Assembly (NCBI GenBank): GCA_964509195.1
Contig: CAZDWJ010000001.1
Span: forward strand, 1-64,000
Origin: UBA4802 sp964509195
GTDB taxonomy: Bacteria > Spirochaetota > UBA4802 > UB4802
Length of the DNA stretch: 64,000 nucleotides
Direction of reading: 5' to 3'
Shown piece after piece: positions 8,526 through 16,581 of the stretch. The notes below the pieces were generated by a model. The model was not told where the DNA came from, searched no databases, and saw only the letters and a list, made by a program, of their open reading frames with translations. Within the stretch, counting starts at the first letter, position 1; each line of letters opens with the position of its first letter. Made by a program: the position numbers and the translations under genes.

Positions 8526-10175
8526 TCAACCATCACGTTTTCCTGTTACAATCAAATGCTGCCTTCTCCGCTTAGCAGCATTTCTTTCCACAAAAAATTC
8601 TTCACCTGTTAAGGGGTCAGAGCCTGTATAATATTGAATCGATGAAAGCGTCATAGGTAGCGGTATAAATGTCTGGCATTGATACGGAACATAGCCAAAT
8701 ATTGTAGCAATATCATGGCGCATCCTGTATACTGAAGCAAGAGTACTTCCAGGATGACAGGTCATTAGATATGGAACAAGGTAGTATTCTTTGCCTAAAC
8801 GTTTGCACGTAGCATTAAAGGCCTGTACAAATTCACCAAGTGAAACAGTACTTACTTTTCGCATTGCTCTGAGCACTGTTTGATCTGTATGTTCAGGAGC
8901 AATTTTAAGCTGCCCGCTTACAAAATATTTAATAAGGTGCGATAGCTTTTTTAATGCATCATTACTCTGCATAAATAGGTCATAGCGTATACCAGAGCCA
9001 ATCGACACTTTCTTAACATTAGGCAGGGTCAGAGCATCCTCTAACAAAGAAAGCCAGCTGTCCGTTGCTATGCGTAAATGTGTGCACAGTGATGGGAACA
9101 CGCAGCTTTCACGACCACATCCACCAATAGTGCATGAAAACCCATACATATTAGCAGACGGACCCCCAATATCGCTGATATGTACCTTGCGCTTTGACAC
9201 AGTAACTATCTCCCGAATAATTGAATCTGCCGAACGCGATACAACCTGCTTACCCTGATGCAGTGTCAGAGAACAGAATGAACACCCTCCTGCGCATCCA
9301 CGGTGCGCATTGATGGAATATTTGATCATCTCATAGGCCGGGATTGATTCCTGGTACAGGGGATGAGGTTTTCGTTGATACGATAGCTCATACAGTGCAT
9401 CAAGATGCTGTTGACTCATTTTTGGTGGTGGATTGTGTATAATATACCTTGTGCCACTTTTTTGAACTATTACCTTTGAAGAAAAATTGCGATAAAAATC
9501 TTTATACATTGTTAACAACGCTTGACGGGATTCCATAGCATCTTCTTCACCTGGAAGTTGTACAACATCATCTGGTTTTTCTTTGGCGATAGTTACTGTG
9601 CCAAAAATCCCTTCCAGGCTCTGACCCCTTGACAGCCTCTTTGCAATCTCCACAACCTGATATTCACCCATCCCATATACAAGAATATCAGCACGACTAT
9701 CTACCAGAATGCTGCGGCGAAGTTTGTCCTGAATAAAATCATAGTGCACAAGACGCCGCATTGATACTTCAATGCCACCGATGACAATAGGCACATCCTT
9801 AAAACGTTGCTTTATAAGATTACAGTAGGTAATTACTGCATTGGAAGGTTTAACACCACCCTGACCTCCTGGCACATATGGGTCATCATTGCGGATTTTC
9901 TTAAACGCTGTGAAGCGTGAAAGCATTGAATCAATATTGCCACTGGTTACACCAAAAAAGAGGTTAGGCCTGCCAAATACTTCAATTGATGAGGGATTCA
10001 GAAAATCAGGCATTGCAATAATGCCTACTGAAAAACCAGCTTTCTCTAACACCCTTCCAATAACCGCAACGCCAAATGACGGGTGATCAACATACGCATC
10101 ACCCGTCACCAGTACTATATCAATGTTACTCCAGCCTCGCTGTATAGCTTCTTCTTTTGTTACCGGCAAAAACAA
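8526..10175 (-). CDS. YgiQ-family radical SAM protein
   Basis: 549 residues, shorter than typical YgiQ proteins (about 600-700). The order of regions matches the family: an N-terminal B12-binding-like domain (VTGDAYVDHPSFG, about 25-45), the GGIEVSMRRLVHYDF region, and the radical SAM Cys cluster CAGGCSFC at about 293-300 followed by TLHQGK. The C-terminus ends at TGSDPLTGEEFF and a short basic tail. Cytosolic; the exact reaction in this family is not established. The gene contains several copies of the GGCTCTGAC motif (8613, 9026, 9263, 9617). It ends 9 nt downstream of leuA on the same strand. Confidence 0.9.
   Translation of the reverse strand: MFLPVTKEEAIQRGWSNIDIVLVTGDAYVDHPSFGVAVIGRVLEKAGFSVGIIAMPDFLNPSSIEVFGRPNLFFGVTSGNIDSMLSRFTAFKKIRNDDPYVPGGQGGVKPSNAVITYCNLIKQRFKDVPIVIGGIEVSMRRLVHYDFIQDKLRRSILVDSRADILVYGMGEYQVVEIAKRLSRGQSLEGIFGTVTIAKEKPDDVVQLPGEEDAMESRQALLTMYKDFYRNFSSKVIVQKSGTRYIIHNPPPKMSQQHLDALYELSYQRKPHPLYQESIPAYEMIKYSINAHRGCAGGCSFCSLTLHQGKQVVSRSADSIIREIVTVSKRKVHISDIGGPSANMYGFSCTIGGCGRESCVFPSLCTHLRIATDSWLSLLEDALTLPNVKKVSIGSGIRYDLFMQSNDALKKLSHLIKYFVSGQLKIAPEHTDQTVLRAMRKVSTVSLGEFVQAFNATCKRLGKEYYLVPYLMTCHPGSTLASVYRMRHDIATIFGYVPYQCQTFIPLPMTLSSIQYYTGSDPLTGEEFFVERNAAKRRRQHLIVTGKRDG
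8613..8624 (-). repeat. GGCTCTGACMCC motif, exact copy in the ygiQ-like gene
   Basis: GGCTCTGACCCC on the minus strand, encoding part of TGSDPLTGE. The flanking TTAAC matches the copy at 16457. Confidence 0.75.
9617..9628 (+). repeat. GGCTCTGACMCC motif, exact copy in the ygiQ-like gene
   Basis: GGCTCTGACCCC on the plus strand, opposite to the copy at 8613 and read in a different frame (encodes part of SRGQSLEG). Confidence 0.75.
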
Positions 10176-10184
10176 TTGTATACC

Positions 10185-11771
10185 TTACAACTTAGCTTCA
10201 ATCTTTTCTCCAATGTGATTGCGCTGCTTGATATATTCAAGCTTATTCAATGCATCAACAAATGAAAGAATACCTGCCACGGATATGTCAATATTTACAC
10301 CATTGCCAAATACTTTGAGCTGTCGCCCCTCAATTTCTTCAACAACTGTTACAGTAACTTCACACAATGCATCTGATCCGCCAGTGATTGCAACAAGATT
10401 GAATGACTCAATCTTTGCCGTGGTACCGGTGATCTTTTTAACAGCATTAATACCAGCATCAACACCGCCATTGCCGTGAGCAACATCAAACGTTTCAACA
10501 CCATCATTGTAACGGTCTTTCACAGTAACCAGCGTCATTGGAGGAGAATACATGCCCGTTGAAATCTGTACATTGGTGACTTTGTAGCGCCCTTTCATCT
10601 TGTACACCGCTTCGCCCACAAGCACTTCAAGGTCCTCATCAAATATCTGTTTCTTCTTATCCGCAAGTACCTTGAAAAGTTTGAAGAAACGTTCTAATTC
10701 TTCATCTGTGAGGTTGTAGCCCAGGCTATTAAGACGCGCAATAACAGCGTGCCGCCCCGAATGCTTGCCCAGCACCAGCGTTGATTTGGTTATGCCTACA
10801 TCCTCTGGTTTCATTATCTCATAGGTCATTGCATTTTTAAGCACTCCATCCTGATGTATACCCGACTCATGTGCAAATGCATTTGCACCAACTATTGCTT
10901 TGTTTGGCTGCACACTTACACCGGTAATATGTGTTAAAAGTTTGGATGTTGACATTATCTGTTTGGTATTAATATCTGTGTATACTTTGTATTTTTCACC
11001 ACGGGTTCGCAATGCCATTACCAACTCTTCCATTGCGGTGTTACCGGCACGCTCGCCAATGCCGTTAATGGTACATTCAACCTGGCGTGCACCTGCTTCA
11101 ATTGCAGCTAACGCATTGGCTGTAGCAAGCCCCAGGTCATTATGGCAGTGCACCGAAACTATGGCCTTATCAATATTTGGCACGGTATTAAAAAGAAATT
11201 TTATAAACTCATGGAACTCTGAAGGGATTGCATACCCTACTGTATCGGGGATATTGACTGTTTTTGCACCTGCTTTGATAACTGCTTCAACCATCTGTGC
11301 CACATAGTTCCAGTCGCTTCGTGTGGCATCCATCGGCGAAAATTCAACATTTGAAGTATACTTAGCCGCATGTTTTACTGCATCAACAGCTATCGCCAGT
11401 ACTTCTTCCCGTGTCTTTTTAAACTGATACTGAATGTGAATATCTGAGCTTGAGATAAAGGTATGGATGCGGGGATTTTCTGCATACCGCAAAGCATCCC
11501 ATGCTACATCAATATCCTTGAAATTTGCCCGCGCAAGTCCAGCCACCTGTACACCTTTTACTCGTTCAGAAATGCGTTTTACCGCCTCAAAGTCCCCTGG
11601 TGATGAAATGGGGAAACCTGCTTCAATTATATCCACACCCAATTTTACAAGCTGGTCAGCAAAATGAAGCTTTTCATCAATATTCATGCTAAAACCCGGT
11701 GCCTGCTCTCCATCACGCAGTGTTGTATCAAATATAAAGACTTTATTGTCTTTTGATTTTGTTACTGTCAT
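10185..11771 (-). CDS. leuA: 2-isopropylmalate synthase
   Basis: First committed step of leucine synthesis: acetyl-CoA plus 2-oxoisovalerate. 528 residues. The DRE-TIM barrel starts with FDTTLRDGEQAPGFSM. The metal-site region VSVHCHNDLGLATANALAAIEAGA lies near 200-225, with NGIGERAGN next. The C-terminal allosteric domain (about 390-510) is present, so leucine feedback is likely. The ATG follows AGGAG by 8 nt. The leader encodes a Leu-rich peptide and an intrinsic terminator, indicating attenuation control. A homocitrate or citramalate synthase is the alternative, but length, sequence and leader favour LeuA. Confidence 0.92.
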   Translation of the reverse strand: MTVTKSKDNKVFIFDTTLRDGEQAPGFSMNIDEKLHFADQLVKLGVDIIEAGFPISSPGDFEAVKRISERVKGVQVAGLARANFKDIDVAWDALRYAENPRIHTFISSSDIHIQYQFKKTREEVLAIAVDAVKHAAKYTSNVEFSPMDATRSDWNYVAQMVEAVIKAGAKTVNIPDTVGYAIPSEFHEFIKFLFNTVPNIDKAIVSVHCHNDLGLATANALAAIEAGARQVECTINGIGERAGNTAMEELVMALRTRGEKYKVYTDINTKQIMSTSKLLTHITGVSVQPNKAIVGANAFAHESGIHQDGVLKNAMTYEIMKPEDVGITKSTLVLGKHSGRHAVIARLNSLGYNLTDEELERFFKLFKVLADKKKQIFDEDLEVLVGEAVYKMKGRYKVTNVQISTGMYSPPMTLVTVKDRYNDGVETFDVAHGNGGVDAGINAVKKITGTTAKIESFNLVAITGGSDALCEVTVTVVEEIEGRQLKVFGNGVNIDISVAGILSFVDALNKLEYIKQRNHIGEKIEAKL

Positions 11772-11786
11772 AGTGATTCTCCTTTA

Positions 11787-11861
11787 TCAGTAGTTACTAT
11801 ATAAATTTATTAAAGATAATCTCATACGCGGTATATGTAGTAGCAATCGTCGGGCATTCAT
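11787..11861 (-). CDS. Possible second leader peptide (24 aa) before leuA
   Basis: The frame starts with ATG at 11861, 9 nt after a strong GGGAGGT, and stops with TGA at 11787, 15 nt before the leuA ATG. It encodes 24 residues including RRLLLH and three further Leu. It lies between the attenuator hairpin and leuA, so it would be translated only on read-through transcripts. It may couple ribosomes to leuA or add control, or it may be fortuitous. Confidence 0.4.
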   Translation of the reverse strand: MNARRLLLHIPRMRLSLINLYSNY

Positions 11862-11879
11862 CCCTTCGCACCTCCCGTA

Positions 11880-11916
11880 TATAAAATAAAACCGCCACGG
11901 GGCTTCCGTGGCGGTT
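11880..11916 (-). terminator. leuA attenuator (Rho-independent terminator)
   Basis: On the minus strand a perfect 11-bp stem (arms 11906-11916 and 11890-11900) with a 5-nt loop is followed by TTATTTTAT. It sits between the Leu-rich leader peptide and leuA. A competing antiterminator can form between 11944-11954 and 11899-11910: GGGGUUUCGUG against CACGGAAGCCCC, one bulge and one G-U pair. Confidence 0.85.
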
Positions 11917-11942
11917 ATTAATATTCATTATGCCAATACCTC

Positions 11943-12023
11943 TCACGAAACCCCTGTCGCGGTTTTCCACAATAGTAGTAGGCCTAGAAGATTAGCTTCG
12001 TTCAAAAAGTTTCGTGAAATCAT
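11943..12023 (-). CDS. Leucine leader peptide (LeuL-like, 26 aa)
   Basis: ATG at 12023 and stop TGA at 11943-11945. An in-frame ATG four codons earlier (12035) is possible. The core NLLGLLLLW has six Leu in seven codons (CUU, CUA, then CUA CUA CUA UUG after Gly), and CUA is a poor codon elsewhere here. The start of the frame can pair with its end (UCACGAAAC, 12009-12017, with GUUUCGUGA, 11943-11951). The frame ends 26 nt before a terminator hairpin. This is the classical arrangement for ribosome-stalling attenuation of leuA. No Shine-Dalgarno is visible. Confidence 0.8.
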   Translation of the reverse strand: MISRNFLNEANLLGLLLLWKTATGVS

Positions 12024-12061
12024 TTTAGTTATCATAACCGTAATACTTTGAGTATAGTTTA

Positions 12062-12090
12062 CAATTAATCACACTATGAATTATTGTCAA
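12062..12090 (-). promoter_or_regulatory. Candidate promoter of the leu leader
   Basis: A perfect TTGACA (12085-12090), 17 nt, then TAATTG (12062-12067) on the minus strand. Transcription would begin about 20-30 nt before the leader peptide start. Confidence 0.5.
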
Positions 12091-12167
12091 TATATTTTAT
12101 TACTCCATAATGAAAATTTACTATATATATTTATATTTCGGCATTACAATAATAAAACACTACTCTT

Positions 12168-12780
12168 TTATTGTACTTCTACACAGATAATACATATATC
12201 ATCTTTAAAATCTTCTTTACCACTTTTTTCTTTGAGGTTGGTGTAGAGCAACTCTACAACTTCATTACTGTGATGTCCACGCATATAGGGTAATAGCTCT
12301 TTTTCCATATATTCACCATATATCTTATAAGGACCATAATTGATGTGTTCTTCTATGAGTCCATCTGTATACTTTAATAGCAGATCCCCTCTTTTGAAGT
12401 ATATGTTATATTTTCATCAATTGCAAGGGGAGGCCCAGCGCTACCTTCAAGCATAACAATATGCGTATCACTGATTACTTATGGAAGATTATGACCGACA
12501 ACTGAATACTCTATGGAATAATTTTTTTTGGGGGGGGTATATATCCCATAAAATGCTGTATCGAAATTATCCGCAGTCAATCCACATAAAGCATTTTTGA
12601 GGTAAAGCAAAAGCTCTTTGGGATTATTTTATTAGAGATAAGCTTTTGTTGAATTCTTTGTGCAAGCTTCAAATCTTTTTCAATATTATCATTACACTCA
12701 TGCAATACTTTTGGTTCATGTTCAAGCTGTTCTGATATATCATTAAGTTTTACATACATGGAATGTGCAATTCTGTGCAT
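12168..12780 (-). pseudogene. Decayed SpoIIE/PP2C-type serine phosphatase
   Basis: The 5' part (12577-12780) encodes a coiled-coil start with DLKLAQRIQQKL, the linker typical of RsbU-like phosphatases. The 3' part, ending at TAA 12168-12170, encodes LLLKYTDGLIEEH and a terminal DDICIICVEVQ, the C-terminus of a SpoIIE domain. Between them, fragments such as AFYGIY and IVMLEGSAGPPLAIDENI appear in different frames, separated by stops and a T8-G8 homopolymer near 12525-12540. The catalytic core is much shorter than in the intact homologues at 55.5 and 61.2 kb. It looks like a deleted and frameshifted relic. Confidence 0.8.
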
Positions 12781-13035
12781 TATATGGGTAGTTCATTAAA
12801 GTTAAGATACCTAGTTTAAGTAGGTAACATTAATCAAAAATAATAGCATTTTTTCCCTACAAGAATAAAATAATTGATTTTTTACTGTAGAACTATAACA
12901 ATTTTACTTTTACCTACTTTACATTGTAAGAGATTGAGCAGAATTATTTATTTGCGCAAGTGACTGCTAGCCTCATAGAATAAACATATTTTGCAGTGAA
13001 AATCATTTATTTTATAGTAAAGGAGTGCGACTCAC

Positions 13036-14220
13036 ATGAAGAAAATCAACCAATCATTCATCCAGCAGTTTTTTGCTATGGAATCTGCAAGCGGAATCTT
13101 AATTATTATCGCTACACTTATTGCCATGATTATTGCAAATTCACCACTACACCATTTTTATAATCTTCTTCTAGAATTGCCTCTAAGCGTTGCAATAGGA
13201 AATTTTTCAATTGCGAAGCCTCTCTTGCTCTGGATTAACGATGGCCTTATGGCAATATTCTTCTTTATGATTGGATTGGAACTTAAAAGAGAATTTGTTG
13301 AAGGGGAACTATCGGACATAAAAAAAGTATCATTGCCTGCAATTGCTGCTTTAGGCGGAATGCTTGTTCCTGCACTCATTTACACCGCATTTAATTACAA
13401 TGACACCATTGCAATGAAAGGCTGGGCAATACCTGCTGCTACCGATATTGCATTTTCACTTGGGGTGCTTTCTCTTTTAGGGAAGCGTGTTCCTGTGGGT
13501 ATAAAAATATTTTTAACATCAATTGCCATATTTGATGATTTAGGTGCAATCGTAATCATAGCATTTTTCTATACCGCCAATCTGTCATTTACTGCACTGG
13601 TTATTTCACTTCTTTGTGTTCCTGTCTTACTATTTCTTAACTTCAAAGGCATTACCGCAAAAAGCTTGTATGTAATAATTGGCATTATTATGTGGACAGC
13701 TATGCTCAAATCAGGAGTCCACGCTACACTAACAGGAGTACTTCTGGCTCTATGCATACCAATGAAAGCACACAATGGCACATCACCACTGAAAGAGTTT
13801 GAACATGATATTCACCATGCAGTAGCGTTTGTCATTTTGCCGATTTTTGCATTTTCCAATACTGGTATTAGTTTCAGCGACATGACTGCAGAACAACTTT
13901 TTCACGCTGTACCTATTGGTATTGCCACTGGTTTGTTTTTTGGAAAGCAAGTTGGAATATTTACTTTTTCTTTTATAGCAGAGAAACTACAATTAGGTGC
14001 TTTGCCATCTCAGGCCAATTGGGCTATGGTGTATGGAACCTCACTGTTGTGTGGCATAGGATTTACCATGAGTCTTTTTATAGGCTCCTTAGCATTTGAA
14101 GAAACGGGTACTAATCTTCTGTTTGATGAACGCATTGGCATTCTGGCTGGTTCATTGTTATCAGGTATAGCAGGATACCTTGTAATGAAAAAAGCATTGC
14201 CACAAAGTTCTGAATTGTAA
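13036..14220 (+). CDS. nhaA: Na+/H+ antiporter NhaA
   Basis: 394 residues, normal for NhaA. Inner-membrane electrogenic Na+/H+ exchange for pH and sodium homeostasis. The conserved AIFDDLGAIVIIAFFY segment (about 163-178) carries the paired Asp of the ion site, and WAIPAATDIAFSLGVL is the TM4 hallmark. The start follows AAAGGAG with a 10-nt spacer. bpt follows 29 nt downstream on the same strand. Confidence 0.97.
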   Translation: MKKINQSFIQQFFAMESASGILIIIATLIAMIIANSPLHHFYNLLLELPLSVAIGNFSIAKPLLLWINDGLMAIFFFMIGLELKREFVEGELSDIKKVSLPAIAALGGMLVPALIYTAFNYNDTIAMKGWAIPAATDIAFSLGVLSLLGKRVPVGIKIFLTSIAIFDDLGAIVIIAFFYTANLSFTALVISLLCVPVLLFLNFKGITAKSLYVIIGIIMWTAMLKSGVHATLTGVLLALCIPMKAHNGTSPLKEFEHDIHHAVAFVILPIFAFSNTGISFSDMTAEQLFHAVPIGIATGLFFGKQVGIFTFSFIAEKLQLGALPSQANWAMVYGTSLLCGIGFTMSLFIGSLAFEETGTNLLFDERIGILAGSLLSGIAGYLVMKKALPQSSEL

Positions 14221-14249
14221 TTGCTATTTCTTATATTGTATCCTATATT

Positions 14250-14957
14250 GTGGACATGGACATAGAAGGGAAAACCTTTTTAGCTCAGCCAGAGGAGTGC
14301 CCTTATTTACAAAATCGTACAAAGGTGTACCGCTATTCTATTATTTATTCGTTGACTAAGGAACAGCTCAACACTCTTTTAGAAAAAGGGTGGCGCCATT
14401 TTGGCTATACTTTTTTTAAGCCTGCATGTACATCATGTATGCAGTGCATCCCTGTACGCATAAAAACATTTGAGTTTACTCCTTCAAAAAGTCAGCGACG
14501 AACACTGCGAAAAAATCTACTTACGCATTTCCACATCAATGAACTTGCATTAACAAGAAGAGTGTATGAAATATATGAGAATCATTCAATTGTACGCTTT
14601 GGGGAACCACCATCACTGCATTTTTTAATTTCAAATGTTCTGGATGTGTGCTCTGACACCTATCAGGTGGAATATTACTACAATGCAAAACTTTTTGCAG
14701 TTGATTACATAGATGAGACAAATGAAGCCTTAAGTTCCATCTACTGTATCTATCACTCTGATTTTGCACGTTTAAGCCCGGGTATCTTCAGTATTTTAAA
14801 GGCCATACATCTTGCCCAGCAGAAAAGACTGCCGTATCTGTATTTAGGGTACTACGTTCCCGGTTGCAGCGTGATGGAGTATAAGATATCGTTTCATCCG
14901 TTTGAGTGGTTTGACTGGAAACACAATCAATGGCTCCCTGAGCCAATTATCCTATGA
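14250..14957 (+). CDS. bpt: Aspartate/glutamate leucyltransferase (Bpt), N-degron pathway
   Basis: Transfers Leu (or Arg) from aminoacyl-tRNA to N-terminal Asp/Glu of proteins, tagging them for ClpS/ClpAP. 235 residues. The ATE N-domain has ECPYLQNRTKVYRY and GWRHFGYTFFKPAC, then CTSCMQCIPVRI with the conserved Cys pairs, and SKSQRR. The C-domain has LYLGYYVPGCSVMEYKISFHP. It starts at GTG 14250 or ATG 14256; no clear ribosome binding site is seen. One near copy of the GGCTCTGAC motif lies within (14651). Confidence 0.9.
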   Translation: MDMDIEGKTFLAQPEECPYLQNRTKVYRYSIIYSLTKEQLNTLLEKGWRHFGYTFFKPACTSCMQCIPVRIKTFEFTPSKSQRRTLRKNLLTHFHINELALTRRVYEIYENHSIVRFGEPPSLHFLISNVLDVCSDTYQVEYYYNAKLFAVDYIDETNEALSSIYCIYHSDFARLSPGIFSILKAIHLAQQKRLPYLYLGYYVPGCSVMEYKISFHPFEWFDWKHNQWLPEPIIL

Positions 14958-14958
14958 A

Positions 14959-15300
14959 CTATCGCTCTAGTAATGCTGTAGTTATTATATCTGTTACATG
15001 GTCATCCACATAACTATATGCAATGTCAGTGCTACGTGCTTCCGGAAACACTTTTGCAAACACACCAGTAGCCTGCGCACTGACAAAAGTATAGGCGCTA
15101 TCAGTAGTTTCATACGTAGTGTGGTGCCATAGCGCCAATCCAACTACAAAAGTCAGTATTGCCGCAACAGCACCTGTGGCAAATATTCTATTTCTTTGTT
15201 TTATCTTAGCAACGACTGCTGATGCTATCGCCCTATCCCAGTCAGTACTCTGTAATCGTTCCTCAATAGCTTTATTAAAAATTTGTGTATAATCTTTCAT
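14959..15300 (-). CDS. Putative anti-sigma factor, single-TM protein
   Basis: 113 residues: a cytoplasmic N-terminus of about 40 residues (KDYTQIFNKAIEERLQ, DWDRAIASAVVAKI), one TM helix (about 41-60) and an extracytoplasmic domain of about 50 residues. I do not recognise the family. Its start overlaps the stop of the ECF sigma gene (ATGA, 15297-15300), so it is translationally coupled. That, with its topology, suggests an anti-sigma factor analogous to CnrY. Its TAG stop is part of a GCGATAG motif copy. Confidence 0.6.
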   Translation of the reverse strand: MKDYTQIFNKAIEERLQSTDWDRAIASAVVAKIKQRNRIFATGAVAAILTFVVGLALWHHTTYETTDSAYTFVSAQATGVFAKVFPEARSTDIAYSYVDDHVTDIITTALLER

Positions 15301-15785
15301 GACTCCTCCTGCAATAATTTATAAAGAATGAGTTTGCCCCGCGACAGTCGTGATTTCACAGTGCCTTTGGGGATGCCAAGCTTGCTGGCAATTTCATTTT
15401 CATCATCGCCCAGGGCTTTGAGCTTCACCACATCTTTATACTTTTCAGGAAGCTTTTCAATAACAGGCATAAGCGATAGCTCATTGTATTCAACTTCAGG
15501 CGTATTTTGTGCCAAATGCGAAAGCCTGTGCATTTTACTCTCTTCGCGAAGCAATTTTTGCGTCATGCGTTTTGCTTCATTGGCTGCGATGCGATAGAGC
15601 CACGTTTCAAGTGATGATTCTTCTCTGAATTTTCCAGCAACCAGGCTTCGATATGCGCGTATATACGTTTCCTGAACCACATCATCAATTGCTTCATAAT
15701 ACTGTGCCGCAAGATTTTTTCTCACAGCCTGCAGCACAATACTCTTGGTCTTACTTACTATTTGTGCAAATTCATTCTGGGTCAT
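15297..15785 (-). CDS. ECF-type RNA polymerase sigma factor
   Basis: 162 residues. Region 2 (about 20-90) contains AIDDVVQETYIRAYRS and ETWLYRIAANEAKR. Region 4 (about 105-158) contains YKDVVKLKALGDDENEIASKLGI and a helix-turn-helix, GTVKSRLSRGKLIL. Region 3 is missing, as in extracytoplasmic-function sigmas. It lies between a Spy/CnrX-like gene (19 nt upstream) and a TM protein (4-nt overlap), suggesting envelope or metal stress control. Confidence 0.93.
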   Translation of the reverse strand: MTQNEFAQIVSKTKSIVLQAVRKNLAAQYYEAIDDVVQETYIRAYRSLVAGKFREESSLETWLYRIAANEAKRMTQKLLREESKMHRLSHLAQNTPEVEYNELSLMPVIEKLPEKYKDVVKLKALGDDENEIASKLGIPKGTVKSRLSRGKLILYKLLQEES

Positions 15786-15804
15786 ATATTTATGCCAGCA
15801 CAGT

Positions 15805-16296
15805 TCACATCATCGGTTCATCAAATTCCATTGGCCCATGGGGTCGCATCTTTTCCATTTTCTGCATCTCCAATCTTTTATGCGCTCTTAGTTTTTTCAG
15901 CTGCTCCTTGTTAAGCTGCTTTTCTATATCCATGACATGCTGAATTCGCAGCATATGCAATTCAATCCGCAAATCACCTATTTCTTTAAGCTTAGCGCGC
16001 ACTGCAGCAATATCAACTTCGTCTTCAAGCAAAAGCTTTTTCAGCTGAATCATCTTTGGTGACAGTTTTTCTCTAATATCCAGCATGCGTTTCTGGTACA
16101 GATTATTGATTTCTACAATCTTATCAACCTGCGCATCCGACAATCCTAATTCCTGTTTCAATCTATCGATATCTCCAAAGATCGGGCCTTTCATCATAAG
16201 CCTATCGCAGCACTGCCCTTTGGCTTTTGGCCCCTGCGCAAATGAAACCGACGCAACCAGTGTCAGAGCCAATGCAAATATTAAAACCTTTTTCAT
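15805..16296 (-). CDS. Spy/CpxP/CnrX-like periplasmic protein
   Basis: 163 residues with signal peptide MKKVLIFALALTLVASVSFA. The mature protein has a CC pair (QCCDRLMMKGP), an all-helical core with an LTxxQ-like repeat (LGLSDAQVDKIVEI, LNKEQLKKLRAHK), and a Met-rich tail (EMQKMEKM, ending in PMM). The fold family includes the chaperone Spy, the stress sensor CpxP and the Ni/Co sensor CnrX. As the first gene of an operon with an ECF sigma and a probable anti-sigma, a CnrX-like sensor role is attractive but inferred. Confidence 0.75.
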   Translation of the reverse strand: MKKVLIFALALTLVASVSFAQGPKAKGQCCDRLMMKGPIFGDIDRLKQELGLSDAQVDKIVEINNLYQKRMLDIREKLSPKMIQLKKLLLEDEVDIAAVRAKLKEIGDLRIELHMLRIQHVMDIEKQLNKEQLKKLRAHKRLEMQKMEKMRPHGPMEFDEPMM

Positions 16297-16355
16297 GCAT
16301 ATCCCCCTTACGGTATACTATAAATTTTAAAAATCTTTTCAATCGTTTTGCACCA

Positions 16356-16384
16356 TTAGACCTTTACTCTAAGCATTTAGTTCC
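16356..16384 (-). promoter_or_regulatory. Candidate ECF-sigma promoter (autoregulation)
   Basis: On the minus strand GGAACT (16379-16384), a 17-nt spacer and GTCTAA (16356-16361), about 60 bp before the Spy-like start. GGAAC-type -35 boxes with TC-containing -10 boxes are characteristic of ECF sigma promoters, so the encoded sigma factor may drive its own operon. Confidence 0.5.
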
Positions 16385-16409
16385 ATTTTTTACATTACAA
16401 CCACAACCG

Positions 16410-16421
16410 GGCTCTGACACC
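16410..16421 (+). repeat. GGCTCTGACMCC motif, exact copy (5' flank of transposase)
   Basis: GGCTCTGACACC in non-coding DNA, 47 bp from and parallel to the next copy at 16457. The pair lies immediately upstream of the REP-associated transposase. Confidence 0.75.
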
Positions 16422-16456
16422 CAAATAAATACGCTGCTAATTAAATAGCACTTTGT

Positions 16457-16468
16457 GGCTCTGACCCC
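16457..16468 (+). repeat. GGCTCTGACMCC motif, exact copy (5' flank of transposase)
   Basis: GGCTCTGACCCC followed by TTAAC. The identical TTAAC-flanked sequence occurs in opposite orientation at 8608-8624, inside the ygiQ-like gene. This copy is 114 bp before the transposase ATG. Confidence 0.8.
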
Positions 16469-16581
16469 TTAACTATTTCACTTTTTTTTAAAAAAAATGC
16501 CCATTTCTTTTATATTTTCACTTACCAGGCGTTTTATATAGGAAGCATTACATATTTTATTCAACTTTGGGAGGAAATCAT

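Noticed and set aside
12577..12780. 67-codon frame as an independent gene
   Set aside because: It is the 5' part of the decayed SpoIIE-type phosphatase, whose remainder is readable downstream.
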